Shown here: one piece after another, positions 1 to 11,209 of the stretch
How the letters are laid out: each line of letters starts with the position of its first letter
Position numbering within the stretch: position 1 is the first letter of the stretch
Assembly (NCBI RefSeq): GCF_051216895.1
Contig: NZ_JBPKAO010000010.1
Coordinates: 92,039 to 156,038, forward strand
Origin: Aquipuribacter sp051216895
GTDB taxonomy: Bacteria; Actinomycetota; Actinomycetes; Actinomycetales; JBBAYJ01
DNA: 64,000 bases
Reading direction: 5' to 3'
Program-made: the position numbers and the translations under genes
Notes under the pieces: model-generated
Databases searched by the model: none
Told to the model about the DNA's origin: nothing
The model's input: only the letters and a program-made list of their open reading frames with translations

Positions 1-2
1 CC

Positions 3-311
3 GTCGTGGACGACTTCGCCGACCTGTGCCAGCACCTGGCCACGGTGCACCCCAGCCGCTACGGCACGCTGCTGGACGGGGTCGGGGAGGTCGGCTGGTC
101 CGACGTGGCGCCGCTGCCGGACCAGACCGTGGCGCTGCGGCTGGTCGTCCTGGCCGACCGGTTGTACGACCGCGGCCTGCCGCTGGTGGCCTCCGGGGTG
201 CCGCTGCCGGAGCTGTTCACCGAGGAGATGCTGCGCGGCGGCTACCGCAAGAAGTACCTGCGCGCGCTGAGCCGGCTCACGGCGCTGGCCCGCGAGCCCC
301 GCGCCGTCTGA
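3..311 (+). CDS. zapE: ZapE/AFG1-type ATPase, C-terminal part (5' end outside the window)
   Basis: The open frame enters from the left edge, so only about 100 C-terminal residues are visible. They read FADLCQHLATVHPSRY, then VALRLVVLADRLYDRGLPLV, then a Pro-Leu-Glu-Leu-Phe segment and an Arg/Lys-rich RALSRLTAL end. This resembles the last part of AFG1/ZapE P-loop ATPases (F-x-x-LC, then R-x-x-x-L-x-D-x-LYD). In that family the Walker motifs lie upstream, outside this window. ZapE is a Z-ring-associated ATPase in proteobacteria; the role of the actinobacterial member is less clear. A GTG at position 6 is in frame but is very unlikely to be the true start. The family call rests on the C-terminus alone. 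Confidence 0.6.
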   Translation, partial: VVDDFADLCQHLATVHPSRYGTLLDGVGEVGWSDVAPLPDQTVALRLVVLADRLYDRGLPLVASGVPLPELFTEEMLRGGYRKKYLRALSRLTALAREPRAV

Positions 312-313
312 CG

Positions 314-402
314 CGGCCCCGGCCCGGCCCCGGCCCCGGCCCGGCCCCGGCCCGTGATCGACCCCGGCCCGTGATCGACCCCGGCCGGTGATCGACCCCG
401 GG
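314..402. repeat. GC-rich simple repeat and three 17-bp tandem units
   Basis: Directly after the zapE stop there is a (GGCCCCGGCCC)-like tract, then a 17-bp unit beginning GTGATCGACCCCGGCC at 354, 371 and 388. The last copy is slightly diverged. No coding sense is evident. It could act as a transcription barrier between zapE and the next gene. Confidence 0.7.
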
Positions 403-410
403 GGGCCCCC

Positions 411-434
411 GTTTGCGACTCCTGGCCCGGGGCA
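411..434 (+). promoter_or_regulatory. Possible general-stress (SigB-like) promoter
   Basis: GTTT at 411-414 is followed 14 nt later by GGGGCA at 429-434. This resembles the GTTT-N14/15-GGGTAT pattern of SigB-family promoters in actinobacteria. It lies about 60 bp before the start of a stress-type PRC-barrel/DUF2382 gene. The -10 match is imperfect, so the call is tentative. Confidence 0.3.
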
Positions 435-492
435 CTGACACCTCGTGGCCGGGCGGACGCCCGTCGCGAACCGAGCAGTCAGGAGCCACCTC

Positions 493-1293
493 ATGATCAC
501 CACCAACGAGATCGACCGCGTGACCGGCACGACCATCTACACCAACGACGGTGACAAGATCGGTTCGGCGAACCAGGTGTACCTGGACGACGCCACCGGT
601 GAGCCGCAGTGGGTGACCGTCAACACGGGTCTGTTCGGCACGTCCGAGTCCTTCGTCCCGCTGTCCGAGGCCGTCCTGCGCGACGACCGCCTCGAGGTCC
701 CCTTCGACAAGAAGACCGTCAAGGACGCCCCCCGCCTCGGTGAGAGCGGCCACCTGTCCCCCGCGGAGGAGGACGAGCTCTACCGCCACTACGGCCTCGC
801 CGACGCCGTCGGCGTGGGCAACGGCCAGGTCGGTATGGGCACCGTCGACGCCCGTGACGCCGGTACCCGTGGCGCCGGCCACGACACCTCCGGCCCCAGC
901 ACCGACGACGCCATGACCCGCTCCGAGGAGCACCTCGAGGTCGGCACCCAGGAGCGCGAGACCGGTCGGGCCCGTCTGCGCAAGTACGTGACCACCGAGA
1001 CCGAGACCGTCCAGGTCCCGGTGAAGCGCGAAGAGGTCCGCCTCGAGCGCGAGCCCATCACCGGCGCCAACGCGGGCGACGCCCACGACGGCCCCGCCAT
1101 CTCCGAGGAGGAGCACGAGGTCGTCCTCCACGAGGAGCGTCCCGTCGTGACCACCGAGGCCGTCCCGGTCGAGCGCGTCCGCGCCGAGAAGGAGACCGTC
1201 GTCGACACCGAGACGGTGTCCGGCGAGGTCCGCAAGGAGCACATCGACCTGGACGACACCGCGTCGACCACGGGCGACCGCGCCCAGCGCTGA
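493..1293 (+). CDS. PRC-barrel and DUF2382 domain stress-type protein
   Basis: The protein has 266 residues. The N-terminal ~75 residues (ITTNEIDRVTGTTIYTNDGD, then VYLDD, then WVTVNTGLFG) match the PRC-barrel fold. A linker rich in Gly/Asp/Thr follows. The C-terminal ~110 residues (RLRKYVTTETETVQVPV, then REEVRLEREPI, then VVTTEAVPVERVRA) match DUF2382 (YsnF/AvaK-like), which is strongly charged and repetitive. The ATG at 493 is preferred over the upstream GTG at 445 because AGGAGCCACCTC stands before it and the PRC domain begins there. The protein is soluble, with no signal peptide. Family members are commonly stress-induced, but their function is not established. A hairpin terminator follows, so the gene is probably monocistronic. 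Confidence 0.85.
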   Translation: MITTNEIDRVTGTTIYTNDGDKIGSANQVYLDDATGEPQWVTVNTGLFGTSESFVPLSEAVLRDDRLEVPFDKKTVKDAPRLGESGHLSPAEEDELYRHYGLADAVGVGNGQVGMGTVDARDAGTRGAGHDTSGPSTDDAMTRSEEHLEVGTQERETGRARLRKYVTTETETVQVPVKREEVRLEREPITGANAGDAHDGPAISEEEHEVVLHEERPVVTTEAVPVERVRAEKETVVDTETVSGEVRKEHIDLDDTASTTGDRAQR

Positions 1294-1314
1294 CCCGCCC
1301 GCACAGAACGAAGG

Positions 1315-1344
1315 AGCCCCGTCCGGGTCGGACGGGGCTCTTTC
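1315..1344 (+). terminator. Rho-independent terminator
   Basis: A perfect 10-bp stem (AGCCCCGTCC at 1315-1324 with GGACGGGGCT at 1330-1339) with a 5-nt loop is followed by CTTTC. It lies 22 bp after the DUF2382 gene stop. Confidence 0.85.
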
Positions 1345-1417
1345 GTCGTCCTGCCGTGGGCGGGCCGACCCGGCCGTCTCGCGTGGGCACCCCGGGCGGC
1401 GGGGCCGGGTCTGCGCC

Positions 1418-3208
1418 TCAGCCGTGCAGGCGGACCAGGGCGACGCCGGGGCCGTCGAGGACGACGGCTTGGCCGTCGGCCCGGGCCGGGCCCCAGTGAC
1501 GTTCGACGTGACCGCCGGCGTGCAGCGGCACACGGGTCTCGCCCGCCGCCAGCACCACCACCACGCGCCAGCCGCCGCGGTGGACGACCAGCCACTCCGG
1601 TCGCCCGTCGTCCCGGCCCTCGTCGGGCGGCCCGGCCTCGACGTCGACCGAGGACAGGTCGTCGTCGCGCAGGTCGGGCTCCCGACGACGCAGCGCGGCC
1701 AGGTCACGGGTCCAGGCCAGCAGCCCGGCGTGGGCGCCGTGCTGCTCCTCGCCCCAGGGCAGGACCGACGCCGCGCGGGTGGCGGGGTCCTGCGGGTCGG
1801 GGACCTCGTCGGCGTCCCAGCCGTGGGAGGCGAACTCGCGCCGTCGTCCTTCGCTGACCGAGCGGGCCAGGTCGGGGTCGCCGTGGTCGGTGAAGAACTG
1901 GAACGGGCTGCTCGCGCCCCACTCCTCGCCCATGAACAGCATGGGCGTGAACGGCGAGGTCAGGACCAGCGCCAACGACGCGGCGACCTCGCCGTCGGGC
2001 ATCGTCGCCGAGGGCCGGTCACCGACCGCGCGGTTGCCGATCTGGTCGTGGTTGGACGCGAAGGCGAGGAACCGGTGCCCGGAGGTGCCCTCGGGCACCC
2101 GGCGGCCCCACGGCGCCCCCCGGAATGTCGAGTGCCGCTCCGCGTGCCAGAACGCCTCCCGCCAGACCGTCCGCAGCACCTCGACGCTGCCGAAGTCCGC
2201 GTAGTAGCCCTGCCGCTCCCCGGTGAGCAGCGCGTGCAGGGCGTGGTGCACGTCGTCGTCCCACTGCGCGGTCATGCCCAGGCCGCCGTCGGCGGTGGGG
2301 GTGACCATCACGGCGTCGTTGAGGTCGGACTCGGCGATCAGCGCCAGCGGACGACGCAGGCCGTCGGCCAGGGCCGCGGTCTCGTCGGCCAGCTGGGCCA
2401 GGATGTGCCGCGGGCTGTCGTCGACCAGGGCGTGCACGGCGTCCAGGCGCAGCGCGTCCACGTGGAAGTCGCGGAACCAGCGCAGCGCGTTGTCGCAGAT
2501 CCAGCGCCGGACCTCGGCCGCGCGGTCGGTGTCCAGGTTGACGGCCTGACCCCAGGGCGTCTCGTGGGCGTCGGTGAAGTAGGGCCCGAAGACCGAGGTG
2601 TAGTTGCCGGCGGGACCCAGGTGGTTGTAGACGACGTCCAGGCTCACGGCGAGGCCGCGGGCGTGGCAGGCGTCGACGAAGCGCTGGAACGCGGCCGGGC
2701 CGCCGTACGGGTCGTGCACCGCGAACAGGTGGACCCCGTCGTAGCCCCAGCCCCACCGTCCGGGGAACGCGGCCAGCGGCATCAGGGCCACCACCTCCAC
2801 GCCCAGGTGCACCAGGTGGTCGAGCCGCCCGACGGCCGCGTCGAGCGTGCCCTCGGGGGTGAACGTGCCGACGTGCAGCTCGTAGTGCAGGGCGCCGCGG
2901 ACGTCGCGTCCGCGCCAGCCGTCGTCGCCCCAGCCGTGCAGCGAGGGGTCGAACAGCCGGCTCGGGCCGTGCACCCCGAACGGCTGCCAGGCCGAGCGGG
3001 GGTCGGGGACCGGGTCCTGGCCGTCGACGGAGAACAGGTAGTCGCTGCCGTGCCCGGTGCCGCCGACGGCCAGGTGCCACCAGCCGCCGTCGGCCCGGTT
3101 CATCGGTCGGGCGGTCCGCTGCCCGTCGTCGGGGCCGGAGGCGTCACGGACGAGGACGAGGTCGACGGCACCGGCCGAGGGCGCCCAGACGGCGAAGGTA
3201 TGGCTCAT
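1418..3208 (-). CDS. treZ: Maltooligosyltrehalose trehalohydrolase (TreZ, GH13)
   Basis: TreZ cleaves the trehalose unit from maltooligosyltrehalose, the last step of the TreY-TreZ pathway; it acts in the cytoplasm. The 596-residue protein begins MSHTFAVWAPSAGAVDLVL, a CBM48-like N-domain, followed by a GH13 barrel. Visible barrel motifs are DVVYNHLG, VDALRLDAVHALVDDS (nucleophile Asp), LIAESDLND (acid Glu) and ASNHDQIGNR. The length is normal for the family. The ATG at 3208 is chosen because the domain starts there; the frame open upstream reads as nonsense. It lies 70 bp downstream of treY and is the last gene of treX-treY-treZ. Confidence 0.93.
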   Translation of the reverse strand: MSHTFAVWAPSAGAVDLVLVRDASGPDDGQRTARPMNRADGGWWHLAVGGTGHGSDYLFSVDGQDPVPDPRSAWQPFGVHGPSRLFDPSLHGWGDDGWRGRDVRGALHYELHVGTFTPEGTLDAAVGRLDHLVHLGVEVVALMPLAAFPGRWGWGYDGVHLFAVHDPYGGPAAFQRFVDACHARGLAVSLDVVYNHLGPAGNYTSVFGPYFTDAHETPWGQAVNLDTDRAAEVRRWICDNALRWFRDFHVDALRLDAVHALVDDSPRHILAQLADETAALADGLRRPLALIAESDLNDAVMVTPTADGGLGMTAQWDDDVHHALHALLTGERQGYYADFGSVEVLRTVWREAFWHAERHSTFRGAPWGRRVPEGTSGHRFLAFASNHDQIGNRAVGDRPSATMPDGEVAASLALVLTSPFTPMLFMGEEWGASSPFQFFTDHGDPDLARSVSEGRRREFASHGWDADEVPDPQDPATRAASVLPWGEEQHGAHAGLLAWTRDLAALRRREPDLRDDDLSSVDVEAGPPDEGRDDGRPEWLVVHRGGWRVVVVLAAGETRVPLHAGGHVERHWGPARADGQAVVLDGPGVALVRLHG

Positions 3209-3278
3209 CGGCGACGACCATGCCACGGGCCGGGCAGGTCCGCGAAACCCTGGCAGGAGGCGGTGGCAGGGGTCACCG

Positions 3279-5815
3279 TCATGCGCGCCGCAGCAGCGCG
3301 ACGGGCAGGTCGGCGAGCAGGTCGACCAGGGCCGTCCCACCCCCCGGCCACGACGTGCCGGTCAGCACGTCGGTCCAGTCCCCGTCGGGCAGGTGGACCG
3401 TGTGGCGGCCCCAGCCGCCCAGCCGGTCCAGCTCGCCGGGCCGACGGGTGGCGACCAGCACGACGTCCGGGGTACCTGGTCGGCCGCGACCGAACGCCAG
3501 CGCGTTGCCGCTGGACGTGGCGACCGGCTCGTAGCCGGAGCCCTCGCCGACGAAGCTGTCGGGCAGGTCCCGGCGCAGGCGCAGCGCGCGGGACGTCACC
3601 AGCAGCTTCTCGTCGTCCAGGTCGCGCGGCGGGCCCCCGGAGTCCAGGTGCGCCAGCCGCGCGCGACGGTCGTCGTAGTCGACCGGACGGCGGTTGTCCG
3701 GGTCGACCAGGGACCGGTCGACGACCTCGGTGCCCTGGTACACGTCGGGCACCCCGGGAAGCACCAGCTGCAGCGCCTTCTGGGCCAGCGTCACGGCCCG
3801 GGTCCACGGCTCGATGCCCTCGACGAAGGAGTTGATGTCGCCCGACAGCGCCTCGTCGCCGAGCACCCCGCGGGCCAGGTCCGCCACGGCCTGCTCGTAG
3901 GCCTCGTCCGGCGCGGTCCAGGTGGTGCGCGTCTTGGCCTCCCGGGTCGCCTTGGTCAGGTACCCGAGCAGGCGCTCCTCGCTGATGGGCCAGGTGGCGA
4001 CCAGCGTCTGCCACAGCAGCAGCTCGGTGTCGCCGTCGACGACGTCGCCCACGCGGTGCGGCGCGGCGGCCTCGTGCCAGCCCTTGACGGCCTCGACCCA
4101 GCGCTCAGGGTCCTCCACGGCCGCCACCAGGCGGGCGCGGGCGTCCTCGCTGCGCTTGGTGTCGTGGGTGGACAGCGTGGTCATCGTCGAGGGCCAGGTG
4201 GCGGCCTGCCGCTCGGCGAACGCGTGCAGCTCCTCCGGGGTCAGCCCGAACCGGGACGGGTCCCCGCCGACCTCGTTGAGCGCGATGAACCGCTGCCAGC
4301 GGTAGAACGCGGTGTCCTCCACGCCCTTGGCCATCACCGGGCCGCAGGTCTGCTGGAAGCGGACGACCAGCTCGCGGCGGCGCGCCAGACCGGCGACCCC
4401 GCCCCGGTCGTCGCCCTCGGTGCCCTCGGCCCCGCTCGCGCCGGGGACCAGGTCGCGGCCCAGGACCAGGTCGACGACCAGGTCGAGGGTGGCCTGCCGG
4501 TCCTCGGTGAGGTTCGCGCTCGCGCGGTGCGCGGCCTCGGACACCACGGCCACGGCCTCGGCGTCGGGGGCCTCGCCCGGCACGACGTAGGCGCGGTAGC
4601 GGTCCATCGCCACCAGCAGCTCGGTGACGGCGTCCTCGAGGGCGCGGCGGGTGTGGTCGCGCAGCTGCACGTCGTCCGCGCAGATCTCGACCAGCAGGTC
4701 GACCAGCCGGTGCACCTCGGCGTACTGCCCGCCGTGGACGACCTCGCGCTTGGCGGTGTCCATCAGCTGGTGGAAGTCGTCGCCGAGGGCGCCCTCGCCC
4801 AGCTCGGCGTGCAGCAGGGTCAGGGGCGCCTCGGCGGACGGGTTGACCAGCACGCCCGTGATGCGGCGCAGCGTGTCGTAGCCCGTCGTGCCGTCGCAGG
4901 GCCAGTCGGTGGGCAGCTGCTCCTCGCCCTCCAGGATCTTCTCGACCACGACCCAGGGGCGGCGGCCGTCGGGCCCGCGGGCCTCGGCCAGGCGACGCAG
5001 GTAGCCACGCGGGTCGGCCAGGCCGTCCGGGTGGTCGATCCGGAAGCCGTCCAGCACGCCCTCGGCGTGCAGGTCCAGCAGCACCCGGTGGGTGGCCTCG
5101 AACACCTCGGGGTCCTCGACCCGGACCGCGGCCAGGGTGTCGACGTCGAAGAACCGGCGGTAGTTGAGCTCCTCGTCCGCGACGCGCCAGTAGGCCAGGC
5201 GGTACCACTGCCGGTCGACCAGCTCCGCCATGGGCAGGTCCTCGGTGCCGGCGCGCACGGGCATGACGTGGTCGTAGTAGCGCAGCACCGTCTCGGTCTG
5301 CACGGCGCCGTCCTCGCCGACGGGCACCTCGGCGGTGTCCAGGCTCAGCTCACCGGCGTCCAGCACGTCGCCGATCCGGGCCCCGAGCAGGGGCATGAGC
5401 ACCGCGCGGGCCGGCACGGTCCAGTCCACGTCGAGCCAGCGGGCGTAGGGGGAGCCCGGCCCGTCGCGCAGCACCGACCACATGGCGCGGTTGTGCCACA
5501 GAGGGCTGGGCACGTCCATGTGGTTGGGGACCACGTCGGCGATGACGCCGATGCCGCGGGAGTGCAGGGCCTCGGCCAGCGCCCTCAGCCGCTCCTGCCC
5601 GCCCAGCTCGGTGTTGATGCGGGAGTGGTCGACCACGTCGTAGCCGTGGGCGCTGCCGGGGGAGGCCTGCAGCACCGGGCTCAGGTAGGCGTGGGACACG
5701 CCCAGCGCGTCGAGGTGGTCCACGACGGCCAGCGCGTCGTCGAAGCCGAACTCCGGGCGGACCTGCAGCCGGTAGGTGCTCAGCACCGGGCGGGCCGGGG
5801 GACCGCCCGCCGTGC

Positions 5816-5819
<4 letters not shown>
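3279..5819 (-). CDS. treY: Maltooligosyltrehalose synthase (TreY, GH13)
   Basis: TreY rearranges the reducing-end alpha-1,4 link of maltodextrin to an alpha,alpha-1,1 link, giving maltooligosyltrehalose. The protein is 846 residues, normal for the family. It begins MSTAGGPPARPVLSTYRLQVRPEFGFDDA-style, and the TYRLQ start of the barrel is typical of TreY. GH13 motifs are DVVPNHMDVPSP, GFRIDHPDGLADP (nucleophile) and VVEKILEGEE (acid); LSTHDTKRSEDARAR is another conserved stretch. The GTG start overlaps the treX stop as GTGA, which implies translational coupling. The frame remains open far upstream, antisense-free but inside treX, and that extension is not coding. Confidence 0.93.
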
Positions 5820-8032
<2,213 letters not shown>

Positions 8033-8099
8033 CACAGCTGCATCCTTTCGACCCCGGCCGGACGTCCGGCCGGGCGGTCCATTGTCCACGGGTTCGGGG

Positions 8100-8128
8100 G
8101 CCCCGCACGCCGCGCCTGCTCGCGGGGC
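8100..8128 (-). terminator. Weak hairpin after the acyl-CoA dehydrogenase gene
   Basis: GCCCCGC (8100-8106) pairs with GCGGGGC (8122-8128) around a 15-nt loop, between the acyl-CoA dehydrogenase stop and treX. There is no T-tract, so this is a weak candidate. Confidence 0.3.
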
Positions 8129-8142
8129 GTGGGGGGCTCCGC

Positions 8143-9984
8143 TCAGGCGTCGCTCAGCGCCCGGTCCAGGACCAGTGCCGTGTGGTGACTACCCAGCGGG
8201 AGCCCCCCCAGTCCCCGCGCTCCGGAGGAGTCCAGCCGGGCGGCCAGGAACGCGTCGGCCACCGGGTCCGGGCAGGACCGGACCACGAGCGCCGCCTGCA
8301 GGGTGACGGCGAGGCGCTCCACCAGCCAGCGGGCGGCGCCCTGGACGGCCCCGGGGTCCTGCCTGGCCTCGGACGACGCCGTGCGCAGCAGGTCGGCGCA
8401 GCCGTCGACGGCCGCGTCCAGGCGGGGGTGCTGCCCGCGGGAGCGTCCGCACTCGGCCACGAACGCCTCGACGGCGTCGGGGTCGTGGGCCACCACGCGG
8501 ACCACCTCCAGGGCCAGGCCGTTGCCGGTGCGGCCCGCGAGCACGGCGCCGGCGTCGCGCTGCAGCCGGGCCGCGTCCCCCGTGTCGTCCCAGCCGGCCG
8601 ACCCCAGGCACTCCACGGCCTCCAGGGCCACCTGGGGGGCCCGACGGCTGGCCCAGAGGGCCGCGACCGGCCCGGCCAGGCGCAGCAGCGCTGCGGCCCG
8701 GGCGTGCTCGTCGGTGCCGGAGCCGCCCTGGGCGGTGTCCGTGGTCGCCGCCAGGTGCAGGGCCAGCACCGTGGTGGCCTCGGACTCGACCGCCAGGTCG
8801 GTCAGCACCGTCCGCACCACGGGCGCGGTGTCCAGCGGCCCGCCCGGGACGACGCGGTGGCGGGCGTGGTGCCCCGCGGCGGACAGCAGGGCCCGCACGG
8901 CGGCGGCGGCCAGGACGGTGCCGTCGAGGTCGCGGACGGCCTGCAGCGCCGCGAGCGGGGGTGGGTCCGGACGGTCGCCGGCGCGTCGCTGCCCCTCGGG
9001 GGCGCCCTGGCCCTCGGGCCCGCCCTGGGCGCCCGGGGCGTCCAGCCTGACCGCCCAGGCGTCGTCCAGGTCCAGGTCGCCGACGACCCAGGCGCGGTAG
9101 GCGGGGCCGGGGCGCAGCCGCTGCGTCCGCACCCCGTTGGGCGTGCCGTCCCCCAGTCGTCGCGGCAGCAGGAACACCCCGGTGCCGGTGTCGGTGGTCG
9201 CCGTGGTGAGCAGCACGTCCGCGTCGGCGTTGCCGACGAACCACTTGCGACCCCGCAGCCGCCAGGTGGGCCCGCCGTCGACCGGGCCGCCCAGGTCGAC
9301 CGACGCCGTGGTGGCGGGCCGGGCGCCCGGGGCCGAGCTGGTGCGCTCGGTCAGGGCGACCCCCGCGGTGGACCCCGGCCCGACGGGGGTGCGGCGGCTG
9401 CCGGTGTCCGGGCGGACGGAGCTGAGGCGCCGGGCGGCCAGCCGCGGCAGCCACTGCGCCGCGGCGGGCGTGGCGACGACGGCGGCCGTGGCGGCGTGGT
9501 GCGTGCTGAGGGCCATGGCCGAGGACCCGCTGGTCTGCGCCCACAGCAGCAGGCCCGCCGCCCGGGACAGGTGGGCGTGGTCCTCGCCCGCGGCCAGCCA
9601 CGCGTGCCCCGCCAGGCCGGCCTCGTGCCCGTCCTGCTGCAGCGTGCGCCAGCCGGGGTGCACCACGACCCGGTCGACCCGGTCGCCACGCCCGTCGTGG
9701 ACCTGGAGCCGGGGCGGCAGGGCCTCCACCTCGGCGGCCAGCCGGCGCTGCTCGACCGAGCCGGCGTGGCGTCCCAGCTCGTGCAGGGGCGGCAGCGCCT
9801 CGGGGCCGGCGTGGTGGCGGACGGCGTCCAGCAGCGCCCGGTCCGCCGCGGCGAGGTCGACGTCACCGGGGGCGGGGACGCCCGGGCCGGCCGCGGGGGC
9901 GCGGTTGCGGCTGGCTGCGGCCTGGCGCAGGTCGATGACCTGGTCCGACCCGCGGGCACGGGTCCGACGCTCCGGCGGCACCAT
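8143..9984 (-). CDS. AidB-like acyl-CoA dehydrogenase family protein
   Basis: The 613-residue protein has acyl-CoA dehydrogenase features arranged as in AidB, the alkylation-response flavoprotein: ALPPLHELGRHAGSVEQRRL near the N-terminus, SGSSAMALSTHHAATAAV, GVALTERTSSAPG (FAD/substrate loop), WRLRGRKWFVGNADADVLLTT (beta domain), and a C-terminal helical part with ALEAVECLGSAGW. AidB-type proteins bind FAD and DNA and are linked to protection from alkylation. Whether this one has dehydrogenase activity cannot be read from the sequence. An Ala/Gly/Pro-rich insertion occurs around residues 310-335 (GAQGGPEGQGAPEGQRR). The gene stands alone on the minus strand. Confidence 0.8.
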   Translation of the reverse strand: MVPPERRTRARGSDQVIDLRQAAASRNRAPAAGPGVPAPGDVDLAAADRALLDAVRHHAGPEALPPLHELGRHAGSVEQRRLAAEVEALPPRLQVHDGRGDRVDRVVVHPGWRTLQQDGHEAGLAGHAWLAAGEDHAHLSRAAGLLLWAQTSGSSAMALSTHHAATAAVVATPAAAQWLPRLAARRLSSVRPDTGSRRTPVGPGSTAGVALTERTSSAPGARPATTASVDLGGPVDGGPTWRLRGRKWFVGNADADVLLTTATTDTGTGVFLLPRRLGDGTPNGVRTQRLRPGPAYRAWVVGDLDLDDAWAVRLDAPGAQGGPEGQGAPEGQRRAGDRPDPPPLAALQAVRDLDGTVLAAAAVRALLSAAGHHARHRVVPGGPLDTAPVVRTVLTDLAVESEATTVLALHLAATTDTAQGGSGTDEHARAAALLRLAGPVAALWASRRAPQVALEAVECLGSAGWDDTGDAARLQRDAGAVLAGRTGNGLALEVVRVVAHDPDAVEAFVAECGRSRGQHPRLDAAVDGCADLLRTASSEARQDPGAVQGAARWLVERLAVTLQAALVVRSCPDPVADAFLAARLDSSGARGLGGLPLGSHHTALVLDRALSDA

Positions 9985-10085
9985 GAGTCGACCACCCCCC
10001 GCACGTCCGGTCCTGCAGTGGGCAGAACCCTAGACGACGTCCCTGGACGGGGCGGGCCGTCGGTCGGGTCCGCCCCGTCGACCGC

Positions 10086-11114
10086 TCAGGCGGACGCCAC
10101 CCGCGGCGCCACCTCGGTGCCCAGCAGCTCGATGCCGCGCAGCAGGTCGGTGTGCGACATGCGCGGGTTGGTCATCTGGATCGAGACGCGGTCGACCCCA
10201 CCGAGCTGGTCGGAGATCCGGTCCAGCTTGGTGGCCACGGTGTCCGGGTCGCCCATGACGAACGCCCCGTCGGGCCCGCTGGTGCTGTCGAACTGCAGCC
10301 GCGACGGCGGTGGGAAGCCGCGCTCCCGCGAGACGGTGGTGAACATCTCGTGCCAACCCGGGTAGACGGTGTCCGAGGCGCTGCGGACGTCCTCGCCCAC
10401 GTAGCCGAACATGTGCAGACCCACCTTGAGCTGCTCGGGGCTGTGACCGGCCTGGGCCCCGGCCTGCCGGTACAGCTGCACCAGCGGGGCGAACTGCCGG
10501 GGCTGGCCCCCGATGATGGCGATCATGAGGGGCAGCCCCAGGGTGCCCGTCCGCAGGAACGACTCCGGCGTGCCGCCGACGCCCACCCAGATCGGCAGCG
10601 GGTCCTGCACGGGGCGCGGGAACACGCCCTGGCCGCTCAGCGGGGGCCGGTGCCGCCCGGACCAGGTGACGTGGGTGGACTCGCGCAGCCGCAGCAGCAG
10701 GTCGAGCTTCTCCACGAACAGCTCGTCGTAGTCGCGCAGGTCGAGCCCGAACAGGGGGAAGGCCTCGGTGAAGGACCCGCGGCCCACCACCAGGTCGATG
10801 CGGCCCTTGGACAGCAGGTCGAGCGTGGCGAACTGCTGGAAGAGCCGGACCGGGTCGTTGGCGCTGAGCACGGCGACGGCGCTGCCCAGGCGGATGCGCG
10901 AGGTCCGCGCGGCCGCCGCGGCCAGGATCACCGGCGGGGCCGAGTCGTAGTACTCCTGCCGGTGGTGCTCGCCGATGCCGAAGGAGTGCAGCCCGACGCG
11001 GTCGGCCAGCTCGATCTCCTCCAGCAGGTGCTCCAGCCGTTCGACCGGCCCGACCACGTGACCGGTGGCGGGGTCGGTGACCTGGGAGACAAAGCTGTCG
11101 ATGCCTACGTGCAC
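10086..11114 (-). CDS. LLM-class flavin-dependent oxidoreductase
   Basis: The 342-residue protein has the luciferase-like monooxygenase barrel: HVGIDSFVSQ start, LADRVGLHSFGIGEHHRQEYYDSAPPVILAAAAARTSRIRLGSAVAVLS, then GRIDLVVGRGSFTEAFPLFG and LPIWVGVGGTPESF. These are typical of the F420- or FMN-dependent bacterial luciferase family; the substrate is unknown. The GTG at 11114 is preceded by AGGAGTCCCC and fits the family start, whereas the 41 residues open upstream are Arg-rich and unlikely. Loss of about 40 residues relative to the longest frame does not disturb the barrel. Confidence 0.85.
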   Translation of the reverse strand: MHVGIDSFVSQVTDPATGHVVGPVERLEHLLEEIELADRVGLHSFGIGEHHRQEYYDSAPPVILAAAAARTSRIRLGSAVAVLSANDPVRLFQQFATLDLLSKGRIDLVVGRGSFTEAFPLFGLDLRDYDELFVEKLDLLLRLRESTHVTWSGRHRPPLSGQGVFPRPVQDPLPIWVGVGGTPESFLRTGTLGLPLMIAIIGGQPRQFAPLVQLYRQAGAQAGHSPEQLKVGLHMFGYVGEDVRSASDTVYPGWHEMFTTVSRERGFPPPSRLQFDSTSGPDGAFVMGDPDTVATKLDRISDQLGGVDRVSIQMTNPRMSHTDLLRGIELLGTEVAPRVASA

Positions 11115-11209
11115 GGGGACTCCTGCGGGTGCGGCCGATGGTGCGGTTCTGCTCGTGCGGACTCCGGTCCAACCGGCCCGCCGCCGCCGGTGTTCCTGCC
11201 CGCCGGTCG

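Noticed and set aside
1424..3835. A long plus-strand open frame over treZ
   Set aside because: It is antisense to the TreZ gene, whose GH13 motifs are complete. High GC leaves long open shadow frames.
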